NCBI GenBank assembly: GCA_900312665.1
Contig: ONZQ02000009.1
Coordinates: forward strand, 542,420-606,419
Origin: Cephalotrichum gorgonifer
Taxonomy: Eukaryota; Ascomycota; Sordariomycetes; Microascales; Microascaceae
Length of the DNA: 64,000 nucleotides
Reading direction: 5' to 3'
The translations under genes and the position numbers were made by a program. Shown piece after piece: positions 1 to 10,972 of this stretch. Each line of letters opens with the position of its first letter. Positions within the stretch are counted from its first letter, which is position 1. The notes below the pieces were generated by a model, which worked only from the letters and a program-made list of their open reading frames with translations, searched no databases and was not told the DNA's origin.

Positions 1-447
1 TTCCTGTGCAATGAGCTGGGGAGAGATGAGGCCACGGCGGGGACGGATGTGATACAAGGAAGCGGGCGGGGGGCGATGTCGGTAAAGGAGGCGGTCAGGA
101 TTGCGACAAGTAATAACCTGATGGGGCTCATCTGTTCGTCGAGGTTACTAGTAAGTTTAAACCTACATCCCCCCTTGTCATACTGTTCATCTTGTTTTCT
201 CCAACCCCCACCTTCTCTTTACACCCCTTGGGCAGAATATGAGCGCTAACGAGTGAACAAGGACATGGTACCCGCCCTTATCGACGCCATAAAGAGCCAG
301 GGCCTGGCGCTGGTGACGGACATGTCGGACGCCTCGGCAGCCGCGACCTCCTTCGCGGATCCGTTCTTCTCGCGGTTACCCGAGGGTGTGGACGGAGTGC
401 TGAAGCCGTACGGGGTGCTGCGTTTTACGGAGTCGATAGATATTTAG
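1..447 (+). CDS. PHO81/NUC-2 phosphate-sensing CDK inhibitor, C-terminal fragment
   Basis: Two exons are visible, 1-150 and 262-447, separated by an intron with donor GTAAGT at 151, branch site GCTAAC at 245-250 and acceptor AG at 260-261 (phase 0). The frame is open from base 1, so the gene begins outside the window. The 112 residues read like the end of the degenerate glycerophosphodiester phosphodiesterase-like domain of fungal PHO81/NUC-2, with remembered family words such as MGLICSSRLL, DMVPALIDAIKSQGL and GVDGVLKPYGVLRF. In the family this domain follows SPX and ankyrin repeats and the protein inhibits the Pho80-Pho85 cyclin/CDK under phosphate starvation. The N-terminal domains are not visible here, so identity rests on the tail only. 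The next gene is convergent with 171 bp between stop codons. Confidence 0.72.
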
Positions 448-618
448 GTGGGCTTCTTGTATTTGCACCGTCTGGCCTTTATCAGATAGATCATGAAAAA
501 GGGGTATATATATATATCTATATTGGCAAAAAATCATACAAAACACATATCGCAGTGGTGGGGGCTTTCTCTCTACGGTCCTCTTGTGCTTCTGAACGGA
601 GATGGAGAGAGTAGGTGT

Positions 619-1317
619 TTACGCGCCTTTGTAGTCGTACTTCAACCCCCTCAGCTCCCCGGGATCAACATCAGCCATGACCAACTTCGCCGCGAACACG
701 ACGCCGTAGATGAGTGCCGGGAGACAACCTTGGATGAGCGCGGGCCACCCCCGTCCCTCCACGAGACTCAGGAGGGAGATGAGAACCGCCAGGGAGAGGT
801 TCAGATAGGGCAGGTATCTCCTCGCGGGGGAGAGCTCGGCCACGTCCGAAAAGGGGTCGCCTCCTCTCGTCCCTCTGCCCCTTCCGCCGTCGTTACCGAC
901 CCCCCTTCCGCCGCGGCTACCGCCGTCAGCACCCTGCCTTGCATTCAGGGCGGGGAACCCTGTTTCTGTCGGTGGGAGGATATATGTGAGGTACGCCGTG
1001 ACGAGCAGGCATGATATCGAGAGGAGGCGCGGGAGGGGCGGCAGGGAGGCGAGGTTGAGGATGTAAGGCTGCGCCGCGACGAGGGGCAGTAGGGTGAGGA
1101 TCCGGGCGTAGGTGGCGTTCTGAGCTGTGTTTTGCGTCGTGAGGGTTTCTATCAGGGTCTCTTGTTCTAAGGGAGTTGTCAGCGGCGGGAGGTCGGGTCG
1201 AAAAGGGTATTTGGGGGGGGGGGAGTAGGTACCTTCTTCGTCGAGATCTTCAGGTAGGTTGTCAGAGTCGTAGGCAAAGGGGCGGCGGAGGCGTGCCGTG
1301 ACAGAGGAGGTCTCCAT
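619..1317 (-). CDS. Small multi-pass membrane protein of unknown function
   Basis: Start ATG at 1317, stop ending at 619. A 66-bp intron is likely at 1232-1167: donor GTACCT, branch GCTGAC, acceptor TTAG. Because its length is a multiple of three, it also reads through without a stop. Splicing joins LDEE to EQETLIETL and removes a proline-rich insert, giving 210 residues instead of 232. The protein has a short charged cytosol-like N-terminus, hydrophobic stretches around spliced residues 51-68, 76-94 and two more in the C-terminal third, a glycine/arginine-rich linker, and a conserved-looking end DPGELRGLKYDYKGA. I recognise this as a type of protein common in ascomycetes but cannot name a function; an ER or vacuolar membrane location is only a guess. 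Confidence 0.7.
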   Translation of the reverse strand: METSSVTARLRRPFAYDSDNLPEDLDEEGTYSPPPKYPFRPDLPPLTTPLEQETLIETLTTQNTAQNATYARILTLLPLVAAQPYILNLASLPPLPRLLSISCLLVTAYLTYILPPTETGFPALNARQGADGGSRGGRGVGNDGGRGRGTRGGDPFSDVAELSPARRYLPYLNLSLAVLISLLSLVEGRGWPALIQGCLPALIYGVVFAAKLVMADVDPGELRGLKYDYKGA

Positions 1318-1726
1318 GGCCGGGGATGGTACAAGGTCTCCGAGGTTGGGGGGATATTATTGTTCAAGAATTAGATCGTCCGATGTATGGGAGTATCTCT
1401 TTTATTCTCGCTCGGGTGATGCTTGGCCACGAAGGAGGAACGGCTGTGATGGTTCGAAGCAGGTCAGGGACTAGGCAGGAGCTGGGAGAAAGTACAACAG
1501 CCCAGCTAGCATGTGCGCCGTGATGATGACGACATGTTCCTGTACTACACAACCTGTCAGCTGCGGCTTGCTGCTGACACAAACCAGCCCACCTTGACAC
1601 GTGATCGCCAAAAAACTCCCAAAGAAATCCAAGCTCCCATCAGCCGACTTTTGCGATTGAGATGGGGACCGACGGGAATTAGTCGAAGGGCGTAACGATT
1701 CGACTCCAGCTCAGCTATAGACGACC

Positions 1727-1733
1727 TATAAAA
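1727..1733 (+). promoter_or_regulatory. TATA-like box upstream of COA1
   Basis: TATAAAA lies 50 bp upstream of the COA1 start codon, within the 459-bp spacer separating COA1 from the divergently transcribed membrane-protein gene. Position and sequence fit a TATA box, but no transcript start is known. The rest of the spacer (1318-1776) shows nothing else recognisable. Confidence 0.4.
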
Positions 1734-1776
1734 TCAAACCTTCACTCAGAAGTCGAAACCCACCCCGTCCGTGACC

Positions 1777-2448
1777 ATGCTCTCCCGGGCCGTACAGCGG
1801 AGCCTCGTCTCCCTCCGACATGCTGCCCCCCGCCGTGTCGCGACACAGAGGCGGTGGCTCACGCCCGCGCCGACGGCGGGCGAGACGCTCATGGAACGCC
1901 GTGCTGACCGCGAGCTCCCAAGTGAGTGCCCCCGAAAATAAATCAATCCCTCCCCTCTCCTCCCTTACTCCGCAAGCTAACACGGTGCTTCCCCTCCGGC
2001 AGACATCGAGACGAACTCCTTCCGCTGGTCCCGCTCCCTCCCCATCTTCGCCGCCCTAATAGCCATCTCGTCCTTCGCAATCTTCAACTACCAAAAGTCC
2101 TCCTCCTCCGTCGTCGCCTCGACCCTCTACGCCCTCCGCACGTCCCCCCTCGCCCGCTCCCTCCTCGGCGAGGAGATCTACTTCAAGCGCCGGATCCCCT
2201 ACATCGCGGGCGACATGAACCCGCTGCAGGGGCGTATCGACATCAGCTTCACCGTCAAGGGCAGTAAGGCGAGCGGTGTGATGACGTTCAAGAGCTTCAG
2301 GCCGGATCCGAAGGGCCTCTTCCAGACGGAGGAGTGGAGCCTCGTGATGGAGAGCGGCGAGCTGGCCGGCAAGAAGGTGGACTTACTGGAGGGGGGGGAT
2401 CCGTTCAAGGCGATTCCTGGGGCGCATATGCTGGAAGATGAGGAGTAG
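1777..2448 (+). CDS. COA1: Cytochrome c oxidase assembly factor COA1, mitochondrial
   Basis: Exons 1777-1921 and 2003-2448; intron donor GTGAGT, branch GCTAAC at 1975-1980, acceptor GGCAG, phase 1. The product is 196 residues. Residues 1-32 are an arginine-rich, acid-free mitochondrial presequence. One hydrophobic segment (SLPIFAALIAISSFAIFNY) follows, then the conserved Coa1/DUF1783 block with STLYALRTSPLARSLLGEEI, IPYIAGDMNPLQGRIDISF and VKGSKASGVMTF. Coa1 is an inner-membrane protein that holds newly made Cox1 in early complex IV assembly intermediates, facing the intermembrane space. The single membrane segment and C-terminal domain agree with that topology. It is followed convergently by the mitochondrial ribosomal protein gene, 209 bp away. 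Confidence 0.93.
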
Positions 2449-2657
2449 TTCTAGGGGTAGATCGGGGTGAGGCGCTGTGAGGCGAGGCTATATGAGGTGT
2501 GAGGCGCGGGCCCATGGGGGACGTGGTGAGGTGTGATGCATGGTATAGAAAAGATGCCCCAATGTGCATGCCACTCGACTCTAGATGTACAATATGTATA
2601 GTTACAAGACCAATAGAACACGGGAAAAAGAAACTACATCAAAACATGACTCCGCCA

Positions 2658-3701
2658 TTAGGCGGCCTCCTGCTCCTGCCTCTCAATCGCCCTGTCGAAG
2701 GCAACCTTCGCCCTCTCCTCCTTCAGCTCTAGATGCCGTTTCCTCGCCTCCTCCAGCCTCTGCTCGAGACCGGGATTCCTCTCCAGCACCATCTTCGAGA
2801 TGGCGGCTCTCCTAGCCGGCGTCAGGTCCCTCTTCTTGATCGCATCCTGGATCTTGACGACGCTCCCCTTCGGTCCGGGGACGGCCCCGTGCACAATGAC
2901 GATGCCCAGCTCGTTGTCCACCTTGAGCACCTTCAGGTTTTGCACCGTCGCCTGGTTTCCTCCCATCCTCCCCGGCATCTTCTTGCCGGGGTGAATCCTA
3001 GACCCACCGCCCTGCGACGGACCCGCGGTACCCATCGTCCTGTGGTTCTTCGAGTTACCGTGGGACGCCTCCTGGCCCGCGAATCCGTGCCTCTTCATCA
3101 CACCCGCGAACCCCATGCCGCGCGAGTTCCCCCTCACGTCGACGTACTGCCCCTTGGCGAACCAGTCGGGCTGCAGCTCCGTGCCGACCGGCAGGAGGCC
3201 GTCCGGGCCCTTGACCCTGAACTCGGCCATGTGCCTCTTGGGCGCCACGCCCTTGGCCTCGAAGTAGCCGAGCAGCGCGTTGGTCACGTTGTCGGGCCTC
3301 TTGACGCCCATGCCCACCTGCACGGCCCAGTACCCGTTGCTCTCGCGCGTCCGCCCCGCGACGACCTGCACCCGGTCCATCTGGAGTATCGTGCACGGGA
3401 CTCGTGTCTTGCCCTTGAATACGGCGCTCATTCCCTTCTTGATCGCGAGCACGCCCGTCCGCGGCGGGGTCGTGGCCTCCTTACGGGCGAGGGCCGCCGC
3501 GGGGCCGGTGGTAAGGGGCGGGAGGCCGGAGGTTACTTGGCGGAAGCGGTTGTGCTTGCTCCTCGGGGGCGCGGTGTTCCAGCCGTACTTCACGCCGCGC
3601 TTCGCGGTGCGCGGGAGGAGAAGGGGGGCGACTGTCCGGGGGAGGATCGGTAGGCGGGCGCCGAGGGCGAGACTGGCCCCGACGAGGAGCCGGGGTGCCA
3701 T
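2658..3701 (-). CDS. MRPL9: Mitochondrial large-subunit ribosomal protein uL3m (MRPL9)
   Basis: Single exon, 347 residues. Basic presequence (residues 1-35, ending near KRGVKYGW), then a bacterial-type uL3 fold: TGVLAIKKGMSAVFKGKTRV, the MDRVQVVAGRT strand, the hallmark loop KGQYVDVRGNSRGMGFAGVMKRHGF, and HPGKKMPGRMGGNQATVQNLKV. In the family this loop reaches toward the peptidyl transferase centre. The length fits fungal MRPL9. The protein belongs to the mitoribosome large subunit; COA1, also mitochondrial, is its convergent neighbour. The antisense strand is also largely open (2733-3653), a by-product of high GC at third positions. Confidence 0.96.
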   Translation of the reverse strand: MAPRLLVGASLALGARLPILPRTVAPLLLPRTAKRGVKYGWNTAPPRSKHNRFRQVTSGLPPLTTGPAAALARKEATTPPRTGVLAIKKGMSAVFKGKTRVPCTILQMDRVQVVAGRTRESNGYWAVQVGMGVKRPDNVTNALLGYFEAKGVAPKRHMAEFRVKGPDGLLPVGTELQPDWFAKGQYVDVRGNSRGMGFAGVMKRHGFAGQEASHGNSKNHRTMGTAGPSQGGGSRIHPGKKMPGRMGGNQATVQNLKVLKVDNELGIVIVHGAVPGPKGSVVKIQDAIKKRDLTPARRAAISKMVLERNPGLEQRLEEARKRHLELKEERAKVAFDRAIERQEQEAA

Positions 3702-4356
3702 TGCGGTGGTGGGTGATCCGCCGTGGGTTGTTGGAGATTCGGTAGTTTTCGTTCCTTTTTATTCAATTGGTATGGGGTGGTCGAGGGACGGGCGCGGTTC
3801 GACGTTCCCTTCGAATGGGGCGGGAGTGGTTAGGACGGATGTCGTCTGCTCGAACGGCGATGGGGAGCTGGAAATTGAAGCCGAGATTTTTGCTGGTAGC
3901 ACGGTTCTGCGCGAGCGAGCTCCATCTCACGTGTCAGCCACACAGTCAGGCCCAGCCTCAAGTGGCTGCAGGTGGTGGGTCTACACCCCACCCAAGGTAT
4001 TGCCCATATATTTGATGTGTACATTGTATCGATTAATAGTCGTCTCCTCAGCCAGGGACCTGTATTCATGAGGAACAGTTCAAAAATATTTTATAAATTC
4101 CAAGTTATTATCTATTTATTGACTTAATTCTCGCCAATAAATAGGTTTACTGGTTAAGGAGAACCTTAGTTAGGTATCCTGTGCACTAACTTCGACTTCC
4201 TTCGCCTGGGAATCCATAGTGAGTGAGCGGAGAGACATGCTCGGAGACAGTCTTGAAGACAACCACGCTGGCTTCCATATCGTATATGCCTTGACGGTGA
4301 TGATTATCCTAGATTACTCCTCTATATAGAACCATTCCCCTCCCTCTTGAATCCCC
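3702..4356. other. Intergenic, uL3m promoter side and PITH-gene 3' side; small AT-rich patch
   Basis: No gene is supported. About 4075-4160 is distinctly AT-rich compared with its surroundings (ATATTTTATAAATT and similar words). It could be a remnant of a repeat degraded by cytosine-to-thymine mutation, or simply an AT-rich spacer. The part next to 3702 should hold the uL3m promoter. Confidence 0.4.
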
Positions 4357-5113
4357 TCATGCTCCCCCTCCCCTCCCCCCGACCCCATGTCCCATCTGAT
4401 TAATACCCGCCCCCTTCAACTTGTGATCGGACGGATTCGCCGCCGCCTCGTAAATAATCTCTCGCGGCGCCCTCCCGAGCGCCATCCACTCTCCCTTGAA
4501 CCCGAGATACCCCACCCTCGACACGTCCTCCTCGCCCTCCGAGAAGTTATCCTCGAAGAACAGCGCGAGCCGCTGGACGGAGCTGAACTTGGCGCGCTTG
4601 ACGGGCAGCTCCTGGACCTCGGACGTCTGCGATAGCTCGAACGTCTGCGTGGGCTCGGCCTCCTCGGCCGTCGCGAAGTCGAGGCCGTCGCGGTTCGCGA
4701 AGACCTTGAGGGTGCGGGGCGCGGAGGGCGAGGGCGAGGTTAGGATGGAGATGGAGTGGAGCTTTACCTGGCCCGTGAACCTTCATGTCGTCCCATCAGT
4801 ATCTGATCCCGTGGTGGAAGATGAACTTTGGAAAGGGGGGGTTGAAAAATAAAACCTACGGCACCGTCATGAGCAGCTGCTCATCAGCGTCACTCTCGAG
4901 CTCAACGCCGGCCCTCCTCTCCGCCCACGTCTTCTTCACCACGTCCCTCCCCATCCCGAACCGCGCCTCGTTTAGCGTCGTGATCTCATCGAAGTTGATG
5001 TGTTGGTACAGCGAGTGCTGCACCGCGGGCGTGATGTCGTCGGAGTGGTCGTGCTCGTGGCCCTCGTGGCCGCCGTGCTCGTGCTCATGCTCGTCGTGGC
5101 AGTGGTGTGACAT
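4357..5113 (-). CDS. PITH-domain protein (thioredoxin-like C-terminal domain family, PITHD1-like)
   Basis: Exons 5113-4860 and 4780-4357; intron donor GTAGGT, acceptor ATGAAG, phase 2. The splice joins LLMTVP to FTGQVKLHSI exactly as in family members. The 225-residue product starts with a His/Glu/Asp-rich, potentially metal-binding tail (MSHHCHDEHEHEHGGHEGHE), followed by a PITH domain (DUF1000): SLYQHINFDEITTLNEA, TLKVFANRDGLDFATA, VQELPVKRAKFSSVQRLALF and YLGFKGEWMALGRAPREI. PITH domains occur alone or after thioredoxin and bind the proteasome lid in TXNL1; the function of the stand-alone form is poorly defined. The His-rich tail is part of the first exon, so it is genuinely coded. Confidence 0.92.
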
Positions 5114-5607
5114 TATCGTCGACCGGATGCGTTAATTAAACCTAAGTTGAAAGAAAAAAACTATAAGAGACAGGTAGGAGTCTCTCTCTGTGTGTAGATG
5201 GGTGTATTTCTACGTGTACGGGCGTGGCTGGGAGCGAGTAGCCGTTGTTCATAAATGTTGTCGACTGAGGTGTAGTTGCTATTAGTACATGTAGTGTGTG
5301 GTGGGGTTTCATAAGCTATCAAATGAACTGAGCCGGATTCGATGACCTTCGTTTCGTTACTAAGTGCAGCAAACTTGTATGCAGTAGAACCGGCCGACAC
5401 GGTTTCTACAAATATTCAATTGCTAAATATTCTTAGCCCGAGAAACAAATGGCTAGAACAGATATTATATACACACTCGAAAGAGCCTTAATGCCATCAT
5501 GTGCACCCGAGCACCTGTCGGATAGGATACGTCTAGACCTTGATCGTAGCCTCAGCCAGCTCCCAAATCTCCCATCCTCCACTCTTCTCATTCGTTCTAT
5601 CCCTCTC
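5114..5607. other. Intergenic between PITH gene and RRN6
   Basis: 494 bp between the PITH start and the RRN6 stop, both on the minus strand. It should contain the PITH promoter and the RRN6 polyadenylation region. I see no open frame, repeat or RNA gene worth naming. Confidence 0.5.
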
Positions 5608-8600
5608 CTATTTGATACCCCCTTTCTTCTTCTTCTTCTTCCCCATCCTCTGCCCAAACGCCCCTGCAACGGGCTGCGACATCGTAACAGGCTGGGTCTG
5701 GCTACTCATCAACTCCCCCGCCCTACTACTACTACCTTTGACTCTAAGCGGGATCGAAGTCGTCCCCTGACTCAACGGTTCACGGCTCCTACCCAGACTC
5801 GCGCCCATATCCTGCGATGACGCCACATCCCTCCCGGTGAGCCGGTTGAACGACGCCTCCTTCGCCTTCCGCCTTTCCACCATCTTCTCACGCCTGCGCT
5901 TGAGCTTCTCCTGCACCGCAGCCGCGGGCTTCTCGATAAAGGCCGTGTACGGTTCGCTACCAGCCTCTTCCCACCTCGAGAGGACGGGATGCTGTGAGAG
6001 AGTGGAGAGGGCCACGTTCGAGTCGATTTTCGTCGCAAGGCGCGAGAGGCGGTCGATCGCGGCGCGGCTTGCTTCCTGCTCTGCTACCTGGCGGGCTTGC
6101 TGTTGGGAGGCGGACGGTTGACTGGAAGATGGTTGGCTCGACAGGGGCTGGGAAGATGCTGGTAATTGTTGGGGGAGCGGTTGCGACCAGGGGTACCCCG
6201 TCGTTTGAGAGACATAAGGCAGGGTGTCGGGTTGGGAAGAGGGGAGTTCCGGTGTGCCCCGGCCTGGGAGAGACGGGGCGTTCACGTCGATTGTTTGGTA
6301 CGCAAGAACAGCTAGTACAGCCGTCTCTTCGAGGACCGCGCGCCGTTGAGCAGCGGCCTCCGGATACGTATCCTCGGGCGGAGCTGGCCATAGATCGACC
6401 AGCCAGTCTCTCATAGCAAGCAGTTTCTCTCTAAAGTCGTCGGTGCGCCACGGTGGATTCGGATGGGCGTCCTTCAGTGAGAACACCCCCAGTCCAGCAT
6501 CTATGATCTGGCCAAGTTCTTCTGCCCAGTCCTCATCGTCAGCGGTGGTAGTAGAAGCGTTCTCCGCTCTGCCTGACATGCTACGCCTCATATTATCAAG
6601 ATCGAGACACTCAAGTCTGACAGCACCCATGGTTAGCCCCATACAAACAAGTCCCACGGAGCACTCCGCCAAGGTACTTACAGTGATCTCCTAGGGTTTT
6701 CGTCCGACTCCAGTCCTTCCTGAAGCATCTGACGAACCACTTCTAGTGATTTGGTCCGTAGTGCCTTCCCCCCCGTCGAGAGCAACTCCCGATAGAGTTC
6801 CAGCACCACATGAGGATAAAACCTCCGCCTGAGAAGAACCTCCCGCTGGACCGACGGCAGCGGCGTGAAGTCTACCCAGGTATCGCTGCTCCCCCTTGCC
6901 TCGCCTCCAGCTTGCGGCCGAACAAGCCCTTCCACGTCCTCGAAGGAATCCGGCACGACAAACTTATCATCCATGTAGCGCGTGTATGCTAGCCGTCTCT
7001 TGACCTGTTTTGTCACCTGGGGATTGCCCCTGGGGTCCGCGTCCGCGCCTATCGGTTTCCGGGGTTCTGGTGCTAGAATGTCGCCAATGCCACGCTTGGC
7101 GGTGGCGCATATCCAGTATCCCATACTCTGGCGCCTACCAAGGGATACCACCTGGTGGAACTCGACGTTGAGGTGGCGGTACATGGCGCCGGGACCACGG
7201 GGGGCATTCTTATGGTAGGTACTAAGCCGCATGGGGAGAATGCATAGTGTGTGAAGACTGTCGAGCTCGGGGCTCTCGTCTCTGCGTAGGTACTGTACTT
7301 GGTGGGAGAATTGACCTAGGCCGCTGTCGGTTGCCCCGTAGAACCAGAAGACGCTTGCGCGGGGGCCATCGCTTGGAAATATGAGCCCAAAGGAGGTACC
7401 GTTGTCTACCAGGCTGCGTGAAACGGATAGCTGGAGCGTAGGGTTCCCAGGATGGTCGTGCAGAAACGCATGGATGATGCTTGGTCCCTCATCCGGCGAG
7501 TCTTCTCCCGCCGGACAGATATTAAGCAGTAGAATAGAGTGAGTCGTGAGAACCAGGGCTTGGCTCGGGTCTGAAGGATTTGACCGTACTTGTAGTATTA
7601 TCTCTTTGTCCTCCGAGCGCTGAGTAATTGGAATATGCCCGATGGCAGCTCCGGTGTTGGTATTTACTACTTGAATTGTGGTGTAGTTCCAGATTAGAAG
7701 GGTGTGGGAGCGCTCGGCTAGTACTGGGGCTAGGCCTGGGTGAGTGATGCCTTTATGTTTATCATCATCAGTCGATCTCTGGGCAAAGAGAGAACCACCA
7801 GGGTCGCGCGGAGGGCGGTACCAGAGGATACCGAAACCTCTTCTTTGCTCTTCGGGAACGACTTCCCAAAAGGTTCCGCGTTTGTGAAGCGTCAATCTCG
7901 GAGGGCTACCGACAACCGGCGTCATATCTCCCTTGACATTCCATACGCTCCACCCGCCATGGTCGTCAATGACAGCAATCTGGAGTGGCGTGTCTGGACT
8001 CGGAGGGTTGATATCCACGTCGACGTGGGACCGGCCCGCGGTATGCTCAAGCGTCATGGTCAGAACTTCATTTGGGTCAACTCGAGAGGGCGGGAGTTGC
8101 CCAAGCGCGGAGTGAGAGTACGACACCGGGACCGAATGGTAGACCGGGCTTAGGATAGTCGTTGTCGATGCGGTCTGAACCACGAGCCATCGCAGTGGGG
8201 CAGCGGGGGGCAAGTGAGTAAAGTACTTGATGCGGGTGATAGGAGCGGCATCCCTACACCAGTATGCCTCCTCCTCTCTATCACCCGGCTTCAGGTCCAA
8301 CGCACCAAGCGTCACATCCTTGTTCTCGTCCCAGAGCCACGAAGATTCGTCGAGCCGGAGAATTCGAAGGATCTGCCCCCCCTCACCCGTTACCATGGCT
8401 AAGCTCGCCGCGCTCGTCGCCCGCCATGGGTTCCTGCAGTCAGATATTTCACCTGCTACGGCATGGATTCTGACCTGGGGTCTGTCTGGTGTATGGGAAA
8501 CCGTACGATGCTGACCCTCGCTAGGGAGGGCGCGAAACGCGGGCGTGCCTAAGCAGGCCTCAGGAAGTGTGTTCCTTAACCAGCGCTCCTGCACCCGCTT

Positions 8601-8975
8601 CTCATCGTACGTCGGCTCATCCACATCCTCTACGTCTGAAATCTTTGGCGAGGGCTTGATGACTTCAAACGGACGAATAATATGGAATTCGGGAACTGGG
8701 GAGGGTCAGCTTTTGATATCTACAGTGTGAGAAAGATGTATCTTTGGGGGATTTTCATCTTTCTTTCTTTCCTTCCTCCGCCGGTTCCCTGGGAGGAGGA
8801 GTTCCGGCTGAAGGGTTCTGCTTTGTGGGGGGGTTCGTCGTCACGTACTATCTGTGATTCTACGCCCAGTCGTCAAGGTTCCAATCCCGCCATCGTCTCC
8901 TTTGTAAGGTAGGTAAAGAACAGAGCCGACGTGCCCAAAGGGTGGGAGGGCCCCGAGCGGTGCCTTCTCATCCAT
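5608..8975 (-). CDS. RRN6: RNA polymerase I-specific transcription initiation factor RRN6-like
   Basis: Three exons: 8975-8849, 8695-6682 and 6616-5608. Introns have donors GTACGT (8848) and GTAAGT (6681) and acceptors CCCCAG and GTCAG with GCTGAC/GCTAAC branch sites. Total 1049 residues. The family N-terminus FGHVGSVLYLPYKGDD is encoded by exon 1, which has no long open frame of its own. The middle is a beta-propeller-like region (residues about 90-600). The C-terminal part carries a Ser/Gln/Pro-rich stretch (SSQPLSSQPSSSQP) and ends in a lysine run, KKKKKKGGIK, typical of fungal Rrn6 proteins. Rrn6 is part of the core factor (Rrn6-Rrn7-Rrn11) that recruits Pol I to rDNA promoters in the nucleolus. 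SPC25 is divergent, 585 bp away. Confidence 0.85.
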
Positions 8976-9560
8976 TGGGCGTCGAAGCCGAAGCCGAAAC
9001 CGTCATGTAAATAGGAGCACGGCGCTGGGGTGGTCCGTATAAGAATCTGCCGTGGCTGCCGTGGCCCATGACTGAGGGTTGATTGCTTGACTACTGCGAA
9101 GTTGGCCGTCGCAAAATCCGATGTCTGAGAATGAAGAGGAGCCTACAGCCAGGTGCAAATTATATCGATTAACACTGTGCTGCGATTCTTGCTTTTTCTG
9201 GATTCTTCACAAAGAGAGACCAGGGGGTCGCGGGGTTTACATAAGCGTACATTAGCCCAAAAATGTCAGGTTACAAGAATAGTTCTTGGCCGTTCGATCC
9301 AACGGGATAGAGTCCAGTTCACCCGACAACGGGTCAAGAACGTCACTAAACACAGAGGGGCAATTTTGCACCCATCACTAACACTTCGCGCGAATCCCTG
9401 CCTGCCCCCTCCCCACAAGCTCTCTACTTCAACAAGATCCGATCCCGTCGGAACGTGACCCCACGGAATAAAATCAATTTACAGACGCGATACATAAATT
9501 CAGATCGAGCAATACCCCGAAACCAACCTCGTGGAGCTATCCTACCAAAACACGATCGCC
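8976..9560. promoter_or_regulatory. Divergent promoter RRN6 / SPC25
   Basis: 585-bp spacer between two divergent start codons; it must contain both promoters. Apart from scattered AT-rich words, no defined element stands out. Confidence 0.4.
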
Positions 9561-10459
9561 ATGTCGTCCGCATTCGAGCCTTCGCTCTCTTCGAGCATTC
9601 ACCGGCAGTCCCTCGCCACGTCCTCAAGCATGCACAGGCAGTCCATCGCCGCGCAGCCTTCGATCACGGAGACGCTACCGAACGTCAACTGGAGCTTTGA
9701 CGACCTGCGCGACCGCATGAACAAGTTCTCGGCGAAGTTCGACGCGTTCATCGAGCAGGGGCGGAAGCGCGTGCTCGAGGAGAGGAACCAGTTCCGTATG
9801 AACGTGACAGAGCTGAAGGGTGTGTCTCCAACCCCTCTCCCTCCCCCTTTTCTCTTCTTCCCAATGATTGTATATTTCCGCGAAGCTAACCGTAGGTGAT
9901 GCGGCAAACAGAGGACCAGCGCATGAAGAGGAAGGACATGGAGATAGTCCAGATGAAAACCACAACCTACCAGCAGACCATAGCCAAGGAGACGGCGGAG
10001 GCGCGCGAGATCCAGGAGGCCATTGACTCCCTCTCGACCCAGCGCGACAAGCACATCCAGACGCGCGACGCCCTAAAGGCCCAGATCGCGGCGACGCAGC
10101 GCGAAATCGACGCGCGGCTGGCGGCGCAGCGGGCGCACGCTGCGCAGCTGGACGCGCAGGCGCGCTTCAACGTCCCCGAACTGGACTTCTGGGTGAACAA
10201 CCTCTCGCTGCGGATCGAGGGCGCGGGGAAGAGCGATCGCCTGAAGTTCGTCTACACGTGCGTCGACGAGAGGGACTGGGATAGGGAGGCGTGGTTCGAG
10301 CTCGTGACGGAGGCGAGGGACTACGATGTCAGGAGCTGTAGGCCGAGGTTGGAGAGGAGTGAGGTGGAGAGGGTCCTGGAGAGGGTTAATGAGACGAGGG
10401 AGTTGGCGTTGTTGTTGAAGGGGATGAGGGAGCTATTTGTCGCGGCGATGAAGAGCTGA
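9561..10459 (+). CDS. SPC25: Kinetochore NDC80-complex subunit SPC25
   Basis: Exons 9561-9819 and 9912-10459; donor GTGTGT, acceptor CAAACAG, phase 1; 268 residues. I chose the ATG at 9561 (MSSAFEPSL) over an in-frame ATG at 9531 because ascomycete Spc25 begins this way. A Ser-rich N-terminus is followed by a long coiled coil (residues about 45-165, rich in E/K/Q heptads) and a globular C-terminal domain from FNVPELDFWVNNLSLRIEG to LLKGMRELF. Spc25 pairs with Spc24 and anchors the Ndc80 microtubule-binding complex to the inner kinetochore. An alternative acceptor at 9896 would break the frame, so the CAAACAG site is preferred. Confidence 0.92.
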
Positions 10460-10972
10460 GGTTTCGAAAGGGGGGTTTGCGTTGGGCTGATTCATTATAC
10501 CTATGCATATGTTTTATGATTTTACGAGAGCTGTGTCATAATATGTACAACTTTTTCTTGGACGAAAAGGATTTTAATATCGGGAATGAGAGTTTTGTCT
10601 GCGAAGGCAACCTTGCAGGAGACTGTGGTGAATTACCTGTGGAGAAAAAGACAGAATCATGTTACTTCAGGATGCTAGCACTCGTAGAATGCACGAAAGA
10701 ACTTAGACTTCCCAGGGATACAAACCATTACCCCGTGATATTGAGCAGCTAAAGCGAGAAGGAATTCAAATAGATAAAAAAAAAAGGTTGGTTATATACG
10801 ATCTGATCGACACTCTAAAAGTCCCAATGTAATTAACAAAAAAGCCCATTCCTACTAAGTACCTTTGCCCTTTGCCCCTTGCCTTCCCTCCGTCGCCCGC
10901 CCTTTCATACATCGCCATCTATATGCAACAGGGAAAATCAATCTTGGCATATCCCCCCGTCGTACCGCGGCA
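10460..10972. other. Intergenic, convergent 3' ends
   Basis: 513 bp between the stop codons of SPC25 and the sugar transporter. It contains an A-rich stretch near 10775-10785 and should hold both terminators. No gene seen. Confidence 0.5.

Noticed and set aside
2733..3653. 306-codon open frame on the plus strand opposite the uL3m gene
   Set aside because: It is the exact antisense of a well-conserved ribosomal protein gene and reads as Arg/His/Pro-rich sequence with no family resemblance; it is a result of GC-rich third positions.
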